This document shows, piece after piece, positions 21,801-33,741 of a stretch of DNA of 64,000 nucleotides; the first letter of the stretch is position 1, and each line of letters begins with the position of its first letter. A model generated the notes under the pieces. It saw only the letters and a program-made list of their open reading frames with translations. It was not told the DNA's origin and did not search any database. This DNA is from Magicicada septendecula (Eukaryota > Arthropoda > Insecta > Hemiptera > Cicadidae), in the NCBI GenBank assembly GCA_034769895.1, contig CM068372.1, positions 234,688,843 to 234,752,842 of the forward strand. Direction: 5' to 3'. Made by a program: the position numbers and the translations under genes.

Positions 21801-22289
21801 TGTGTGTATAGAACAGATCTGCCAACATTTTTCTTCGGTGGGAAATTCAAACTATATTATAAGAAATTGTTGACGACGACTTCGATATCAACTCTCTCTC
21901 CCCCCCTCCTCTCTCTTTGTTTCTAGACACAGTTGTCATCAGTTTTACATAAGCGTCGTGCTACTTATGGATTATTGTAAGTAGCGATACTAAAATGTAA
22001 TCACCAGGAAATATATATTTATCACCTACCTCGTTGCGTCCTTTTTTTGACACATAACAGTCATTGACTACGATTTAGAAATTAATATACTGCCAAGTCT
22101 GTGTGTGTGTGGTAAAGTGTTACGCATAAAAAAATCTCCTTGAAATAAGGTATTTTCAAAAGTTTTGTGTACACACACATTGTACAATAATTTTCGTAAT
22201 TGTAAGATACAACCTGCAAATTATTAAAATGTCTCTCTCACACATTTCTGATTACTATACAAATAATTGCATGCATATTCGAAGGTTTA

Positions 22290-22360
22290 TAACGAAATAA
22301 ATTAAAATAAACCATAATTTGTTTTAAATAATTAAATATATATATTTACAACACTGTTGT

Positions 22361-22433
<73 letters not shown>

Positions 22434-22542
22434 CTCTCTCTCTCTCTCTCTATCTATTTATCTCTCTGTCCATCCGTCCGTCCGTCCATCCGTCCGACTG
22501 TCTATATCTGTCTGTCTATCTGTCTCTGTCTGTCTGTCTGTC

Positions 22543-22625
<83 letters not shown>

Positions 22626-22817
22626 GTCAAACGTTATGTTCAAACCGTTTCTCCTCTCCGTGGTCATTACCGCGCATGTATATGATTTTAGAAAGTTTAT
22701 ATATATTCGACAAATATTAACTGTGTACGTACTTACAACGCCCGCTCTCACTCTCTCTCTATTTATCTCTCTGTCCGTCCGTCCATCCGTCCGACTGTCT
22801 ATATCTGTCTGTCTGTC

Positions 22818-22886
<69 letters not shown>

Positions 22887-23220
22887 GTCAAACGTTATGT
22901 TCAAACCGTTTCTCCTCTCCGTGGTCATTACCGCGCATGTATATGATTTTAGAAAGTTTATATATATTCGACAAATATTAACTGTGTACGTACTTACAAC
23001 GCCCGCTCTCTCTCTCTCTCTCTCTCTCACTCATCGTCAAAACGTTGACTTCATTTTTCATTGTATTAAATAATTAACAAATATTAACTATGTGTGCGTG
23101 TGTGTTGTCAACTACTTACATGCACGTTCTCTCTCTCTCTCTTAACATAACGCTTCGAGTGAAGCGTTTGTAGAGCAGGTTTCAACTGTGGAAGGTTTCA
23201 TACCGTTTCTCCTCTCTCTC
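22290..23220. repeat. Left-arm-specific (CT)n/(TGTC)n block with 125-bp duplication
   Basis: Long (CT)n runs (22,362-22,455; 22,555-22,621; 22,825-22,881) alternate with TCCG and TGTC repeats. A unit of about 125 bp beginning TCGTTGTCAAACG occurs at 22,621-22,750 and 22,881-23,006. Long open frames of Ser-Leu or Arg-Glu here are artefacts of the repeats. Confidence 0.85.
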
Positions 23221-23636
23221 TCGCAGACGTCGGAAGCAATTCCTAGTTTATAATGTAATTACCTATGTGTGTATGTCTCTCTTTATTCGACAAATATTAA
23301 CGCCCTCTCTCTCTCGCAGACGTCGGAAGCAATTCCTAGTTTATAATGTAATTACCTATGCGTGTATGTCTCTCTTTCACATAAAAAAATCTCCTTGAAA
23401 TAAGGTATTTTCAAAAGTTTTGTGTACACATATGAAATAATAATAATATTTTTAATAAAACAATTATCAGTTTAAATAATAATTGTCATGATTGTAAGAT
23501 ACAATCTGCAAATTATTCAGCTTCAAATAAGTGATATTTACAATGAAACTATTTTCAAATAAAAATGATGTTGGTTCGTCAACCTTTTGTTTTTAAGACT
23601 ATAACAAGAATGAGACAAGGATCAGCTCTCTCTCCC

Positions 23637-23638
<2 letters not shown>

Positions 23639-23705
<67 letters not shown>

Positions 23706-23733
23706 ACACACCACACACACACACACACACACA
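23639..23733. repeat. (CA)n microsatellite, left arm
   Basis: Mirrored by (GT)n at 33,239-33,318; the two differ in length. Confidence 0.95.
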
Positions 23734-24192
23734 TTTAGTATTAACAGACGTGTCTTTGTTAGTAAAATGTACAAATCACATGACTTTATGTGAACTTCAA
23801 AGGGTTCAAATGTTTCAAAATAAAAATATATAAAACAAAAAAATACAGAATATATGAAATGTATATTACAAATAAAATATATATTACATATTATGAATTT
23901 TTTAATTTGTGAAGCAATCTTCTTCATTTGGTACTACATTAAGTCAGTCCTTGGACTTCACTTTTATGGGGTTTTCATAAACATAAAGATCACTACCACC
24001 AATAACCTGTGGTACAATACTTCTATTCAATGGTAACACGTAAGACAAAAATAAAATATGCAATCAGTATTAATAATACAAAATCACTGTTTTATTATTT
24101 TAAAATACTGTAATTTTCATCCAAAATATTTAAAACAAAATACAGACTATATGAAATGTATATTAACAATGTATATTTACAAAATAAGTATA

Positions 24193-24456
24193 TTACAACT
24201 CAGGAAAGAGTGGTACGTAATTTTCACTCACCCAATCTTTTATAAATTTGCCATAATTTACACCACCAGCATGGGTGGTAATAAACTGTGTGTAAATATT
24301 TGATAACTCTTTTTTTACTTCTGTCTCGCCTTGAGACTGAGAATAGCAATGGCATGTCGTGGAACGACGTTGTAATAGTTCTCTATTATGCTCCACTTGA
24401 GTGGAGCGTCTTTCTATCCATTCAGCCATATAACTTTCAAAACTGTCTCCAGACAT
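24193..24456 (-). CDS. 87-codon conserved ORF, left-arm copy
   Basis: MSGDSFESYMAEWIERRS starts a small hydrophilic protein with a central Q/R-rich helix (VEHNRELLQRR), a CHC pair and a tryptophan-containing C-terminus ending in FPEL. I do not recognise the family. It is one of two copies, one per arm. Against the other copy (32,515-32,778) only 2 of 264 bases differ, and both change an amino acid (Ile/Val, Gly/Asp). A TTTGTTTTAG pyrimidine-AG just upstream of the ATG could be a splice acceptor, so this may be a last exon. Conservation as an open frame among decayed DNA argues that it is, or recently was, a real gene. Near-identity of the arms alone would also keep it open. Confidence 0.45.
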   Translation of the reverse strand: MSGDSFESYMAEWIERRSTQVEHNRELLQRRSTTCHCYSQSQGETEVKKELSNIYTQFITTHAGGVNYGKFIKDWVSENYVPLFPEL

Positions 24457-24690
24457 TATACTCGACTAAAACAAAGACATTCACGTTGTTTATCACTTAA
24501 TATATTATCATGATATTTTCATTATATTATCATTTAAAAATATGTTAGCAGTAACCAGCGAGAAACACATGTTTGTCACAGTATACTTCAAGCGTTAGCT
24601 GTACATATCAAATTCTTTCTTTACGTTTGTATTTTGTCTAAGCTATGTTAACTTCACACACACACGCACGCACGCACGCACGCACACACA

Positions 24691-25717
24691 TTGATACATT
24701 TTGGAAACTGAGTACAGAATAAATCTACAATCACCTAGTCGGTTTGTTGGCAGAAAACAATTATGTGATCAAATAAACATTACCAGAGAACAACGTCCTC
24801 CTAAAGATAAATTTACCAGAGCTCAAAACACTACAAAGTCATACTTTTGGTGAAGAAAATCACGTCATCAACAACAAAAGTTGTTTGTGTTTAAACAGCT
24901 ACAAACAATAATTAATTTTCTTACACTAGTAAACATTTTGCTGTAATTGTTTCAATTAAAGGAAACATATATATATATATTCGTTGAGAAAATCTGTTGT
25001 GGCTGAACGAAACATGTGTCTGAATAAATTTTCTCTCCACATAGCAGTTGTAAAAGTAGTCATATACATTATGTGCTATATATACAAAAGGCTTTCAACG
25101 TGTTTGTCATTTCAACCAATTTGTACCGTGCTCTAATTATGTAAAAAAAAAAAAAAATAACTGTACCGCTCCATACAACTGAGAATAAATCCGTACACAC
25201 ACACACACACACATTGATACATTTTGGAAACTGAGTACAGAATAAATCTACAAGCACCTAGTCGGTTTGTTGGCAGAAAACAATTATGTGATCAAATAAA
25301 CATTACCAGAGAACAACGTCCTCCTAAAGATAAATTTACCAGAGCTCAAAACAGTACAAAGTCATACTTTTGGTGAAGAAAATCACGTCATCAACAACAA
25401 AAGTTGTTTGTGTTTAAACAGCTACAAACAATAATTAATTTTCTTACACTAGTAAACATTTTGCTGTAATTGTTTCAATTAAAGGAAACATATATATATA
25501 TTCGTTGAGAAAATCTGTTGTGGCTGAACGAAACATGTGTCTGAATAAATTTTCTCTCTACATAGCAGTTGTAAAAGTAGGCATATACATTATGTGCTAT
25601 ATATACAAAAGGCTTTCAACGTGTTTGTCATTTCAACCAATTTGTACCGTGCTCTAATTATGTAAAAAAATAACTGTACCGCTCCATACAACTGAGAATA
25701 AATCCGTACACACACAC
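24691..25717. repeat. 523-bp tandem duplication, left arm
   Basis: Copies at 24,691-25,213 and 25,214-25,717 are nearly identical and start TTGATACATTTTGG after a CA run. The right arm has one full copy (31,473-31,979) and one with an internal deletion of about 250 bp (32,006-32,268), so the arms have diverged after the duplication. Confidence 0.85.
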
Positions 25718-26228
25718 ACATGAACAATTTTACGTTTAAATAAAATCTGCACATACAATAAAATTATGTTTCAGTATTAATGATATAAATATTACTGTTT
25801 TATTAATTTAAAATACCGTATAATTGCTTACGACGCGCACACTTAGCAACGTTTTTACTTATTTGAACAAGCCATGTATTAACTTCAATAAATAATGCAC
25901 TTGATAATGTTTAAATATTTCCAACAACTATGTTGATTAGAAGTGCTGTAAGTTCAATAACAATGTTCGCTACGTAACGTATTCAAATCTGTTTACTCAC
26001 CTCTTAAATGTGATGCACGCAATTATCGATTTCACAATGAGGTATGAAGGCTAATTGCATTCTTCATGTATATATATTGATGTATCTTACAACGGAAGGG
26101 TAGGGGTAGCTTAGCGTGTTTGTTTTGAAAGTCGATGTAAGTCATTGTCCCCCGTTGGAAACTTTCAGAAGTTAGCGATACTGTAAGTATTTTCGTGCAT
26201 TAGTCAAAATTAGGAAAACAATGCAGAG

Positions 26229-26294
26229 AGAGAGAGAGAGAGAGAGCGAGTGGACACACATGTAAGTAGCTCGATACTCAGTGACAACAACACA

Positions 26295-26339
<45 letters not shown>

Positions 26340-26363
26340 AATATTTGTCAAATATATAACAAC

Positions 26364-26404
<41 letters not shown>
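26229..26404. repeat. (GA)n-(CA)n-(GA)n microsatellites, left arm
   Basis: GA at 26,229-26,246, CA at 26,287-26,336 and GA at 26,368-26,404, separated by short unique pieces. The mirrored order is at 30,806-30,967. Confidence 0.9.
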
Positions 26405-26407
<3 letters not shown>

Positions 26408-26779
26408 GGGTCAGCGACCGTGATGGAAAAGCTTTACCTCACTGCTTCCTTATTTGTTCGGGCTTAGGACCGACTCAAGATCATGTGAAAATGTTTTTTG
26501 TTGTGTAAACAAATAACAAATTCAAGTAATATGAGGCTAAGTTACGGTGGCTCTGAAAAGAACCGATTAATAATTAGACCTAGAAGAAATTAATTTTTAT
26601 TTTTCATCTGTAACGACATGCGTGTATAATTTTAATTTATTTCACTATACACCTCTGAACCTATGTGTAATTATTTTGTAAACTGCGTTATCTATGGAGG
26701 AACTGTTGCAGCAAACGTTAACAATAGAACGATTATATTATTATTATTCAGTGATCAGATAATTTCATTAAAAAAAAAA

Positions 26780-27120
26780 TAAGAAACGTAAAAGATATAC
26801 GCTGACTTTACCGCAACCACGTCTATTTAGATAAACAGCTCGGAAGAAAAAATAATTCTTCACAAAGCAGAACAACAACTACAGTCTCAAATAAATATAT
26901 TTTAAATCTGGGACTATGAGTGTACGTAGGGAAGGTCTTCATATGCTCACTGGACAAAATATAAATATTCGCTGGCAGATAATTTCATAAAAAATAAGAA
27001 ACGTAAAAGATATACGCTGACTTTACCGCAACCACGTCTATTTAGATAAACGGCTCGGAAGGAAAAAATAATTCTTCACAAAGCAGAACAACAACTACAG
27101 TCTCAAATATATTTTAAAAA
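26780..27120. repeat. Direct repeat pair (about 125 bp), left arm
   Basis: Units starting AAAAAATAAGAAACG and carrying ACGTCTATTTAGATAAAC occur at 26,767-26,905 and 26,990-27,115. They are mirrored at 30,095-30,230 and 30,310-30,435. Confidence 0.8.
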
Positions 27121-27929
27121 AGATAAATATACATTAGATGGAAATGTTTCCTCTGTTTTTCTCTGTGAAACACAAAAAGAACTTTGGAATCGTGTTTCTT
27201 CCCTAGATGCAGTCAACACGATTAAAAGTAAAATTTTAATAACAAAATTTTCACTGTACTTTAACAAGGATGGTAATATTTTTTTTTCTAGTGCCTAATC
27301 TTTTAAACTAAAAAACGTACAATCTTTATTACTTTTACAAATATAGCTTGAACGTAACACATACACACAGACGTTAGGGAGAGGGAGAGACTGCAATGTG
27401 TCAGTGTAAAGTCGTGTCAATGACCTCCTGTATTACAATGGTTTAACATAGTTTCTTACTGAAGGCTTGTACGCTTTAAATTCAGCTATACCTAAAATAT
27501 ATCTTCAATTAGGGTCATTGTACACACACAGTGGAATGCTTTCAGAAATTTGCGACACACACACACACACACACACACACACAACGCTGTTTCTACTTAT
27601 TTGAACAAGTCCTGTATTAAATGCACTTGTTAATGTTTTAATGTGAACAATTTTACGTTTAAATAAAATCTGTACATACAATAAAATTATGTTTCAGTAT
27701 TAATGATATAAATATTACGGTTTTATTAATTTAAAATACCGTATATATATATATATATATATATATATAACCTAGGAACTTCGCAGGTGAAGAAATTAAT
27801 TTCTATTTTTCATCTGTAACGACATGCGTGTATAATTTTAATTTATTTCACTATACACCTTCGCCACCGCTGCTACCACAGTCGTCAGTAATAAAAAAAG
27901 AAGAAGAAGAAAGATCAGTTAGGAAACGC

Positions 27930-28314
27930 ATCAGTACTCGTTCGAAACTGAAACGATTAACGTACCTTACGTCTTACGTCTTACGTCTTACGTCTTACGT
28001 CTTACGTTTACGTTTTACGTCTTACGTCTTACGTTTTAGTTTCACATCTTACGTCTTACGTCTTACGTCTTACGTCTTACGTCTTACGTTTTACGTTTTA
28101 CGTCTTACGTCTTACGTCTTACGTCTTACGTTTACGTTTTACGTCTTACGTCTTACGTTTTAGTTTCACATCTTACGTCTTACGTCTTACGTCTTACGTT
28201 TTACGTTTTACGTCTTACGTCTTACGTTTTACGTTTTTTTATTTGCGGAAATTCGCGGATGCTGTGGTCCATTGGGACTGATGTTAATCGTTTCAGTTTC
28301 GAACGAGTACTGAT
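27930..28314. repeat. Perfect 32-bp inverted repeat framing the satellite
   Basis: 27,930-27,961 (ATCAGTACTCGTTCG...) is the exact reverse complement of 28,283-28,314. The pair encloses the (TTACGTC)n array and a copy of TIR-type sequence, making a second, small palindrome inside the large one. Confidence 0.9.
27964..28236. repeat. TTACGTC/TTTTACG heptamer satellite
   Basis: About 270 bp of 7-mers TTACGTC mixed with TTTTACG and two TTTAGTTTCACATC interruptions. The blocks at 27,964-28,060 and 28,066-28,180 repeat in the same order, a higher-order duplication. The inverse array lies in the right arm at 36,522-36,655. Open frames across it are repeat artefacts. Confidence 0.9.
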
Positions 28315-28322
28315 TAGCAATT

Positions 28323-29603
28323 GTGTTTGCGTTCGAGAAGTTTAAACCCTTCCTAGAACATAAAGAATTCCTTTTGGAAACCGACAATCAGGCGTTATCT
28401 TGGTTATTGAATCACCCTAAACAGTTAGGACGAATTGGAAGGTGGATATTGAAGTTAAACTGCTACAAATTCAGAGTGCAGCATATAAAAGGTACTCAAA
28501 ACGTAGTCGCTGATACCCTGTCCCGTATGTTCCAGTCGCCCACTAAAACTCCTGAAAACAAAAAGAATCCGGAAATAGCACATGCTAACGCCGTAATTAC
28601 TGAATTCCCCCTTGCCTTCACAAACATTGCCCTGTATCAACAACAAGACCCCTCACTGAAGCCTATTATAGAACAACTTACGCAAGGTATTAAATCCGAG
28701 AAGTACGTATTGAGTAGAAATGTACTATGTCACAAGATAAGAAGCGGAAAGGAATTAAGAATAATAGCCCCGGATGTAATTAAGCCCATGCTGATGGAAT
28801 ACTTCCATTCATCTACCATAGGAGCCCATATGGGAATCAATAAGACAATACATCGTGTTCGAAAGGAATATCATTGGAACAATATGAACAGCGAAATAGC
28901 CAACTTCGTAAAGAAATGTACATTATGTGCCCTCAGTAAACCGGCCCGAAATAATCAAGTGAGCCAAATGATTTCAGAAATCCCTAAGACCCCTTTTTCT
29001 AAACTTTATCTAGATTTCTCAGGTCCATATCCACGATCCAAATCAGACAATACAATGTTACTCATCTGTGTAGATTCGTTCACTAAATTTGTTTGGATGT
29101 ATCCCATGCGACGAGCATTAGCGTCGACGACTGTAAAAATATTACAGGAAAGACTATTTAAAGACTACGGTACTCCAGTACGTATAGTATCTGATAACAG
29201 TCCACAGTTTAAAGCGAAAGAATTTAGGAATATGTGTTTCAAGTTAGGGATAGACCATATAACCACTACAGAGTATCGACCGCAAGGCAATATTGCTGAA
29301 AGGTATCTACGAAACCTCAAATCTGTGCTAATCGCCTATCATGCAAACGATCACACGTCGTGGGACCAAAACCTATCCTGGATTCAATATGCTTTTAATT
29401 CAGCTTATCACGAAGGTCACAAGTCGACCCCGTTTGAGTTACTGTACAAATACCGACCAAACCACCCTTTGTCCACAAGATGGAATATACACGATCTGCT
29501 GCCTCCGCAAATAACGGATAACCAGATAAAGCGAATATGGAATAAAGCCCGCTCTAATTTAAGAGCAAACTTAGAGAAATCCAGAAAATACCACTGCATT
29601 TAA
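28323..29603 (+). CDS. Ty3/gypsy RNase H-integrase ORF captured in the palindrome centre
   Basis: A 426-codon uninterrupted frame, open from 28,314 with no ATG at its start, so it is 5'-truncated. Residues 1-68 are the C-terminal part of RNase H (ETDNQAL with D21, ADTLSRMF). Residues 162-202 are the integrase HHCC zinc finger (H162, H169, C199, C202). Residues 225-370 are the rve core with D231 (YLDFSGP), D291 (VSDNSPQF) and E326 (NIAERYLRNLK); 34 residues lie between the last two. After STPFELLYKYRP the integrase C-terminal part runs to CI and stops exactly where arm sequence begins. RT and LTRs are absent. It is not the Polinton integrase, because RNase H precedes it. Confidence 0.9.
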   Translation: MFAFEKFKPFLEHKEFLLETDNQALSWLLNHPKQLGRIGRWILKLNCYKFRVQHIKGTQNVVADTLSRMFQSPTKTPENKKNPEIAHANAVITEFPLAFTNIALYQQQDPSLKPIIEQLTQGIKSEKYVLSRNVLCHKIRSGKELRIIAPDVIKPMLMEYFHSSTIGAHMGINKTIHRVRKEYHWNNMNSEIANFVKKCTLCALSKPARNNQVSQMISEIPKTPFSKLYLDFSGPYPRSKSDNTMLLICVDSFTKFVWMYPMRRALASTTVKILQERLFKDYGTPVRIVSDNSPQFKAKEFRNMCFKLGIDHITTTEYRPQGNIAERYLRNLKSVLIAYHANDHTSWDQNLSWIQYAFNSAYHEGHKSTPFELLYKYRPNHPLSTRWNIHDLLPPQITDNQIKRIWNKARSNLRANLEKSRKYHCI

Positions 29604-30805
29604 TACAGGACTTGTTCAAATAAGTAGAAACAGCGTTGTGTGTGTGTGTGTCGCAAATTTCTGAAAGCATTCCACTGTGTGTGTACAATGACCCTAATTG
29701 AAGATATATTTTAGGTATAGCTGAATTTAAAGCGTACAAGCCTTCAGTAAGAAACTATGTTAAACCATTGTAATACAGGAGGTCATTGACACGACTTTAC
29801 ACTGACACATTGCAGTCTCTCCCTCTCCCTAACGTCTGTGTGTATGTGTTACGTTCAAGCTATATTTGTAAAAGTAATAAAGATTGTACGTTTTTTAGTT
29901 TAAAAGATTAGGCACTAGAAAAAAAAATATTACCATCCTTGTTAAAGTACAGTGAAAATTTTGTTATTAAAATTTTACTTTTAATCGTGTTGACTGCATC
30001 TAGGGAAGAAACACGATTCCAAAGTTCTTTTTGTGTTTCACAGAGAAAAACAGAGGAAACATTTCCATCTAATGTATATTTATCTTTTTTAAAATATATT
30101 TGAGACTGTAGTTGTTGTTCTGCTTTGTGAAGAATTATTTTTTTCTTCCGAGCCGTTTATCTAAATAGACGTGGTTGCGGTAAAGTCAGCGTATATCTTT
30201 TACGTTTCTTATTTTTTATGAAATTATCTGCCAGCGAATATTTATATTTTGTCCAGTGAGCATATGAAGACCTTCCCTACGTACACTCATAGTCCCAGAT
30301 TTAAAATATATTTATTTGAGACTGTAGTTGTTGTTCTGCTTTGTGAAGAATTATTTTTTCTTCCGAGCTGTTTATCTAAATAGACGTGGTTGCGGTAAAG
30401 TCAGCGTATATCTTTTACGTTTCTTATTTTTTTTTTTATGAAATTATCTGATCACTGAATAATAATAATATAATCGTTCTATTGTTAACGTTTGCTGCAA
30501 CAGTTCCTCCATAGATAACGCAGTTTACAAAATAATTACACATAGGTTCAGAGGTGTATAGTGAAATAAATTAAAATTATACACGCATGTCGTTACAGAT
30601 GAAAAATAAAAATTAATTTCTTCTAGGTCTAATTATTAATCGGTTCTTTTCAGAGCCACCGTAACTTAGCCTCATATTACTTGAATTTGTTATTTGTTTA
30701 CACAACAAAAAACATTTTCACATGATCTTGAGTCGGTCCTAAGCCCGAACAAATAAGGAAGCAGTGAGGTAAAGCTTTTCCATCACGGTCGCTGACCCCT
30801 CCTCT

Positions 30806-30855
30806 CTCTCTCTCTCTCTCTCTCACTCGTTGTTATATATTTGACAAATATTAAC

Positions 30856-30887
<32 letters not shown>

Positions 30888-30931
30888 TGTGTTATTGTCA
30901 CTGAGTATCGAGCTACTTACATGTGTGTCCA

Positions 30932-30967
<36 letters not shown>
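30806..30967. repeat. (CT)n-(GT)n-(CT)n microsatellites, right arm
   Basis: Mirror of 26,229-26,404 with different run lengths. Confidence 0.9.
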
Positions 30968-30971
<4 letters not shown>

Positions 30972-31975
30972 TGTTTTCCTAATTTTGACTAATGCACGAA
31001 AATACTTTCAGTATCGCTAACTTCTGAAAGTTTCCAACGGCGGACAATGACTTACATCGACTTTCAAAACAAACACGCTAAGCTACCCCTACCCTTCCGT
31101 TGTAAGATACATCAATATATATACGTGAAGAATGCAATTAGCCTTCATACCTCATTGTGAAATCGATAATTGCGTGCATCAACATTTAAGAGGTGAGTAA
31201 ACAGATTTGAATACGTTACGTAGCGAACATTGTTATTGAACTTACAGCACTTCTAATCAACATAGTTGTTGGAAATATTTAAACATTATCAAGTGCATTA
31301 TTTATTGAAGTTAATACATGGCTTGTTCAAATAAGTAAAAACGTTGCTAAGTGTGCGCGTCGTAAGCAATTATACGGTATTTTAAATTAATAAAACAGTA
31401 ATATTTATATCATTAATACTGAAACATAATTTTATTGTATGTGTAGATTTTATTTAAACGTAAAATTGTTCATGTGTGTGTGTGTACGGATTTATTCTCA
31501 GTTGTATGGAGCGGTACAGTTATTTTTTTACATAATTAGAGCACGGTACAAATTGGTTGAAATGACAAACACGTTGAAAGCCTTTTGTATATATAGCACA
31601 TAATGTATATGACTACTTTTACAACTCCTATGTAGAGAGAAAATTTATTCAGACACATGTTTCGTTCAGCCACAACAGATTTTCTCAACGAATATATATA
31701 TATGTTTCCTTTAATTGAAACAATTACAGCAAAATGTTTACTAGTGTAAGAAAATTAATTATTGTTTGTAGCTGTTTAAACACAAACAACTTTTGTTGTT
31801 GATGACGTGATTTTCTTCACCAAAAGTATGACTTTGTACTGTTTTGAGCTCTGGTAAATTTGTCTTTAGGAGGACGTTGTTCTCTGGTAATGTTTATTTG
31901 ATCACATAATTGTTTTCTGCCAACAAACCGACTAGGTGCTTGTAGATTTATTCTGTACTCAGTTTCCAAAATGTA

Positions 31976-32007
<32 letters not shown>

Positions 32008-32514
32008 CGGATTTATTCTCAGTTGTATGGAGCGGTACAGTTATTTTTTTTTTTTACATAATTAGAGCACGGTACAAATTGGTTGTGTTGATGACGTGAT
32101 TTTCTTCACCAAAAGTATGACTTTATACTGTTTTGAGCTCTGGTAAATTTATCTTTAGGAGGACGTTGTTCTCTGGTAATGTTTATTTGATCACATAATT
32201 GTTTTCTGCCAACAAACCGACTAGGTGATTGTAGATTTATTCTGTACTCAGTTTCCAAAATGTATCAATGTGTGTGTGCGTGCGTGCGTGCGTGCGTGCG
32301 TGTGTGTGTGTGTGTGAAGTTAACATAGCTTAGACAAAAAACAAACGTAAAGAAAGAATTTGATATGTACAGCTAACGCTTGAAGTATACTGTGACAAAC
32401 ATGTGTTTCTCGCTGGTTACTGCTAACATATTTTTAAATGATAATATAATGAAAATATCATGATAATATATTAAGTGATAAACAACGTGAATGTCTTTGT
32501 TTTAGTCGAGTATA

Positions 32515-32778
32515 ATGTCTGGAGACAGTTTTGAAAGTTATATGGCTGAATGGGTAGAAAGACGCTCCACTCAAGTGGAGCATAATAGAGAACTATTACA
32601 ACGTCGTTCCACGACATGCCATTGCTATTCTCAGTCTCAAGGCGAGACAGAAGTAAAAAAAGAGTTATCAAATATTTACACACAGTTTATTACCACCCAT
32701 GCTGGTGATGTAAATTATGGCAAATTTATAAAAGATTGGGTGAGTGAAAATTACGTACCACTCTTTCCTGAGTTGTAA
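32515..32778 (+). CDS. 87-codon conserved ORF, right-arm copy
   Basis: Inverted twin of 24,193-24,456: same length, same start and stop, residues 13 (Val for Ile) and about 65 (Asp for Gly) changed. ATG at 32,515 follows a TTTGTTTTAG/TCGAGTATA context that would serve as a splice acceptor. Transcription would run outward toward the capsid-like gene 1 kb away, which is on the same strand, so both could belong to one transcription unit. Unknown function. Confidence 0.45.
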   Translation: MSGDSFESYMAEWVERRSTQVEHNRELLQRRSTTCHCYSQSQGETEVKKELSNIYTQFITTHAGDVNYGKFIKDWVSENYVPLFPEL

Positions 32779-33236
32779 TATACTTATTTTGTAAATATAC
32801 ATTGTTAATATACATTTCATATAGTCTGTATTTTGTTTTAAATATTTTGGATGAAAATTACAGTATTTTAAAATAATAAAACAGTGATTTTGTATTATTA
32901 ATACTGATTGCATATTTTATTTTTGTCTTACGTGTTACCATTGAATAGAAGTATTGTACCACAGGTTATTGGTGGTAGTGATCTTTATGTTTATGAAAAC
33001 CCCATAAAAGTGAAGTCCAAGGACTGACTTAATGTAGTACCAAATGAAGAAGATTGCTTCACAAATTAAAAAATTCATAATATGTAATATATATTTTATT
33101 TGTAATATACATTTCATATATTCTGTATTTTTTTGTTTTATATATTTTTATTTTGAAACATTTGAACCCTTTGAAGTTCACATAAAGTCATGTGATTTGT
33201 ACATTTTACTAACAAAGACACGTCTGTTCATACTAA

Positions 33237-33238
<2 letters not shown>

Positions 33239-33318
<80 letters not shown>
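33239..33318. repeat. (GT)n microsatellite, right arm
   Basis: Mirror of 23,639-23,733. Confidence 0.95.
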
Positions 33319-33322
<4 letters not shown>

Positions 33323-33741
33323 GGGAGAGAGAGCTGATCCTTGTCTCATTCTTGTTATAGTCTTAAAAACAAAAGGTTGACGAACCAACATCATTTTTAT
33401 TTGAAAATAGTTTCATTGTAAATATCACTTATTTGAAACTGAATAATTTGCAGATTGTATCTTACAATCATGACAATTATTATTTAAACTGATAATTGTT
33501 TTATTAAAAATATTATTATTATTTCATATGTGTACACAAAACTTTTGAAAATACCTTATTTCAAGGAGATTTTTTTATGTGAAAGAGAGACATACACGCA
33601 TAGGTAATTACATTATAAACTAGGAATTGCTTCCGACGTCTGCGAGAGAGAGAGGGCGTTAATATTTGTCGAATAAAGAGAGACATACACACATAGGTAA
33701 TTACATTATAAACTAGGAATTGCTTCCGATATACACGCATC

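Larger units (their letters stand above)
21048..27625. repeat. Left arm of giant inverted repeat
   Basis: Inverted match to 29,598-37,758, broken by arm-specific insertions. Matching blocks include 21,048-22,290 with 35,960-37,758, 23,220-24,600 with 32,380-33,730, and 25,720-27,620 with 29,600-31,480. A CT-rich block at 22,290-23,220 is unique to this arm. Near the inner end even non-coding DNA matches almost base for base. Confidence 0.85.
27626..29597. other. Spacer of the giant palindrome
   Basis: Not inverted-repeat. It starts with second copies of arm pieces (for example the segment around CATCTGTAACGACATGCG at 27,805, also at 26,605). The satellite array follows, then a short copy of element-terminal sequence (28,241-28,272, GCGGATGCTGTGGTCCA), then the gypsy ORF. 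Confidence 0.75.

Noticed and set aside
22357-23073. Long open frames of Ser-Leu or Arg-Glu (238 and 190 codons)
   Set aside because: They are translations of (CT)n and (TGTC)n microsatellites, not proteins.
27828-28163. 111-codon frame over the TTACGTC array, and a similar one at 36,429-36,719
   Set aside because: Pure satellite translation.
27964-28236. TTACGTC array as CRISPR or telomeric repeat
   Set aside because: No repeat-spacer structure, and the genome is eukaryotic. The unit is unlike TTAGG, and the array is internal to a transposable element.
28323-29603. The integrase ORF as the Polinton's own c-integrase
   Set aside because: RNase H (TDNQAL, ADTLSR) and a retroelement HHCC finger precede the core, so it is Ty3/gypsy pol.
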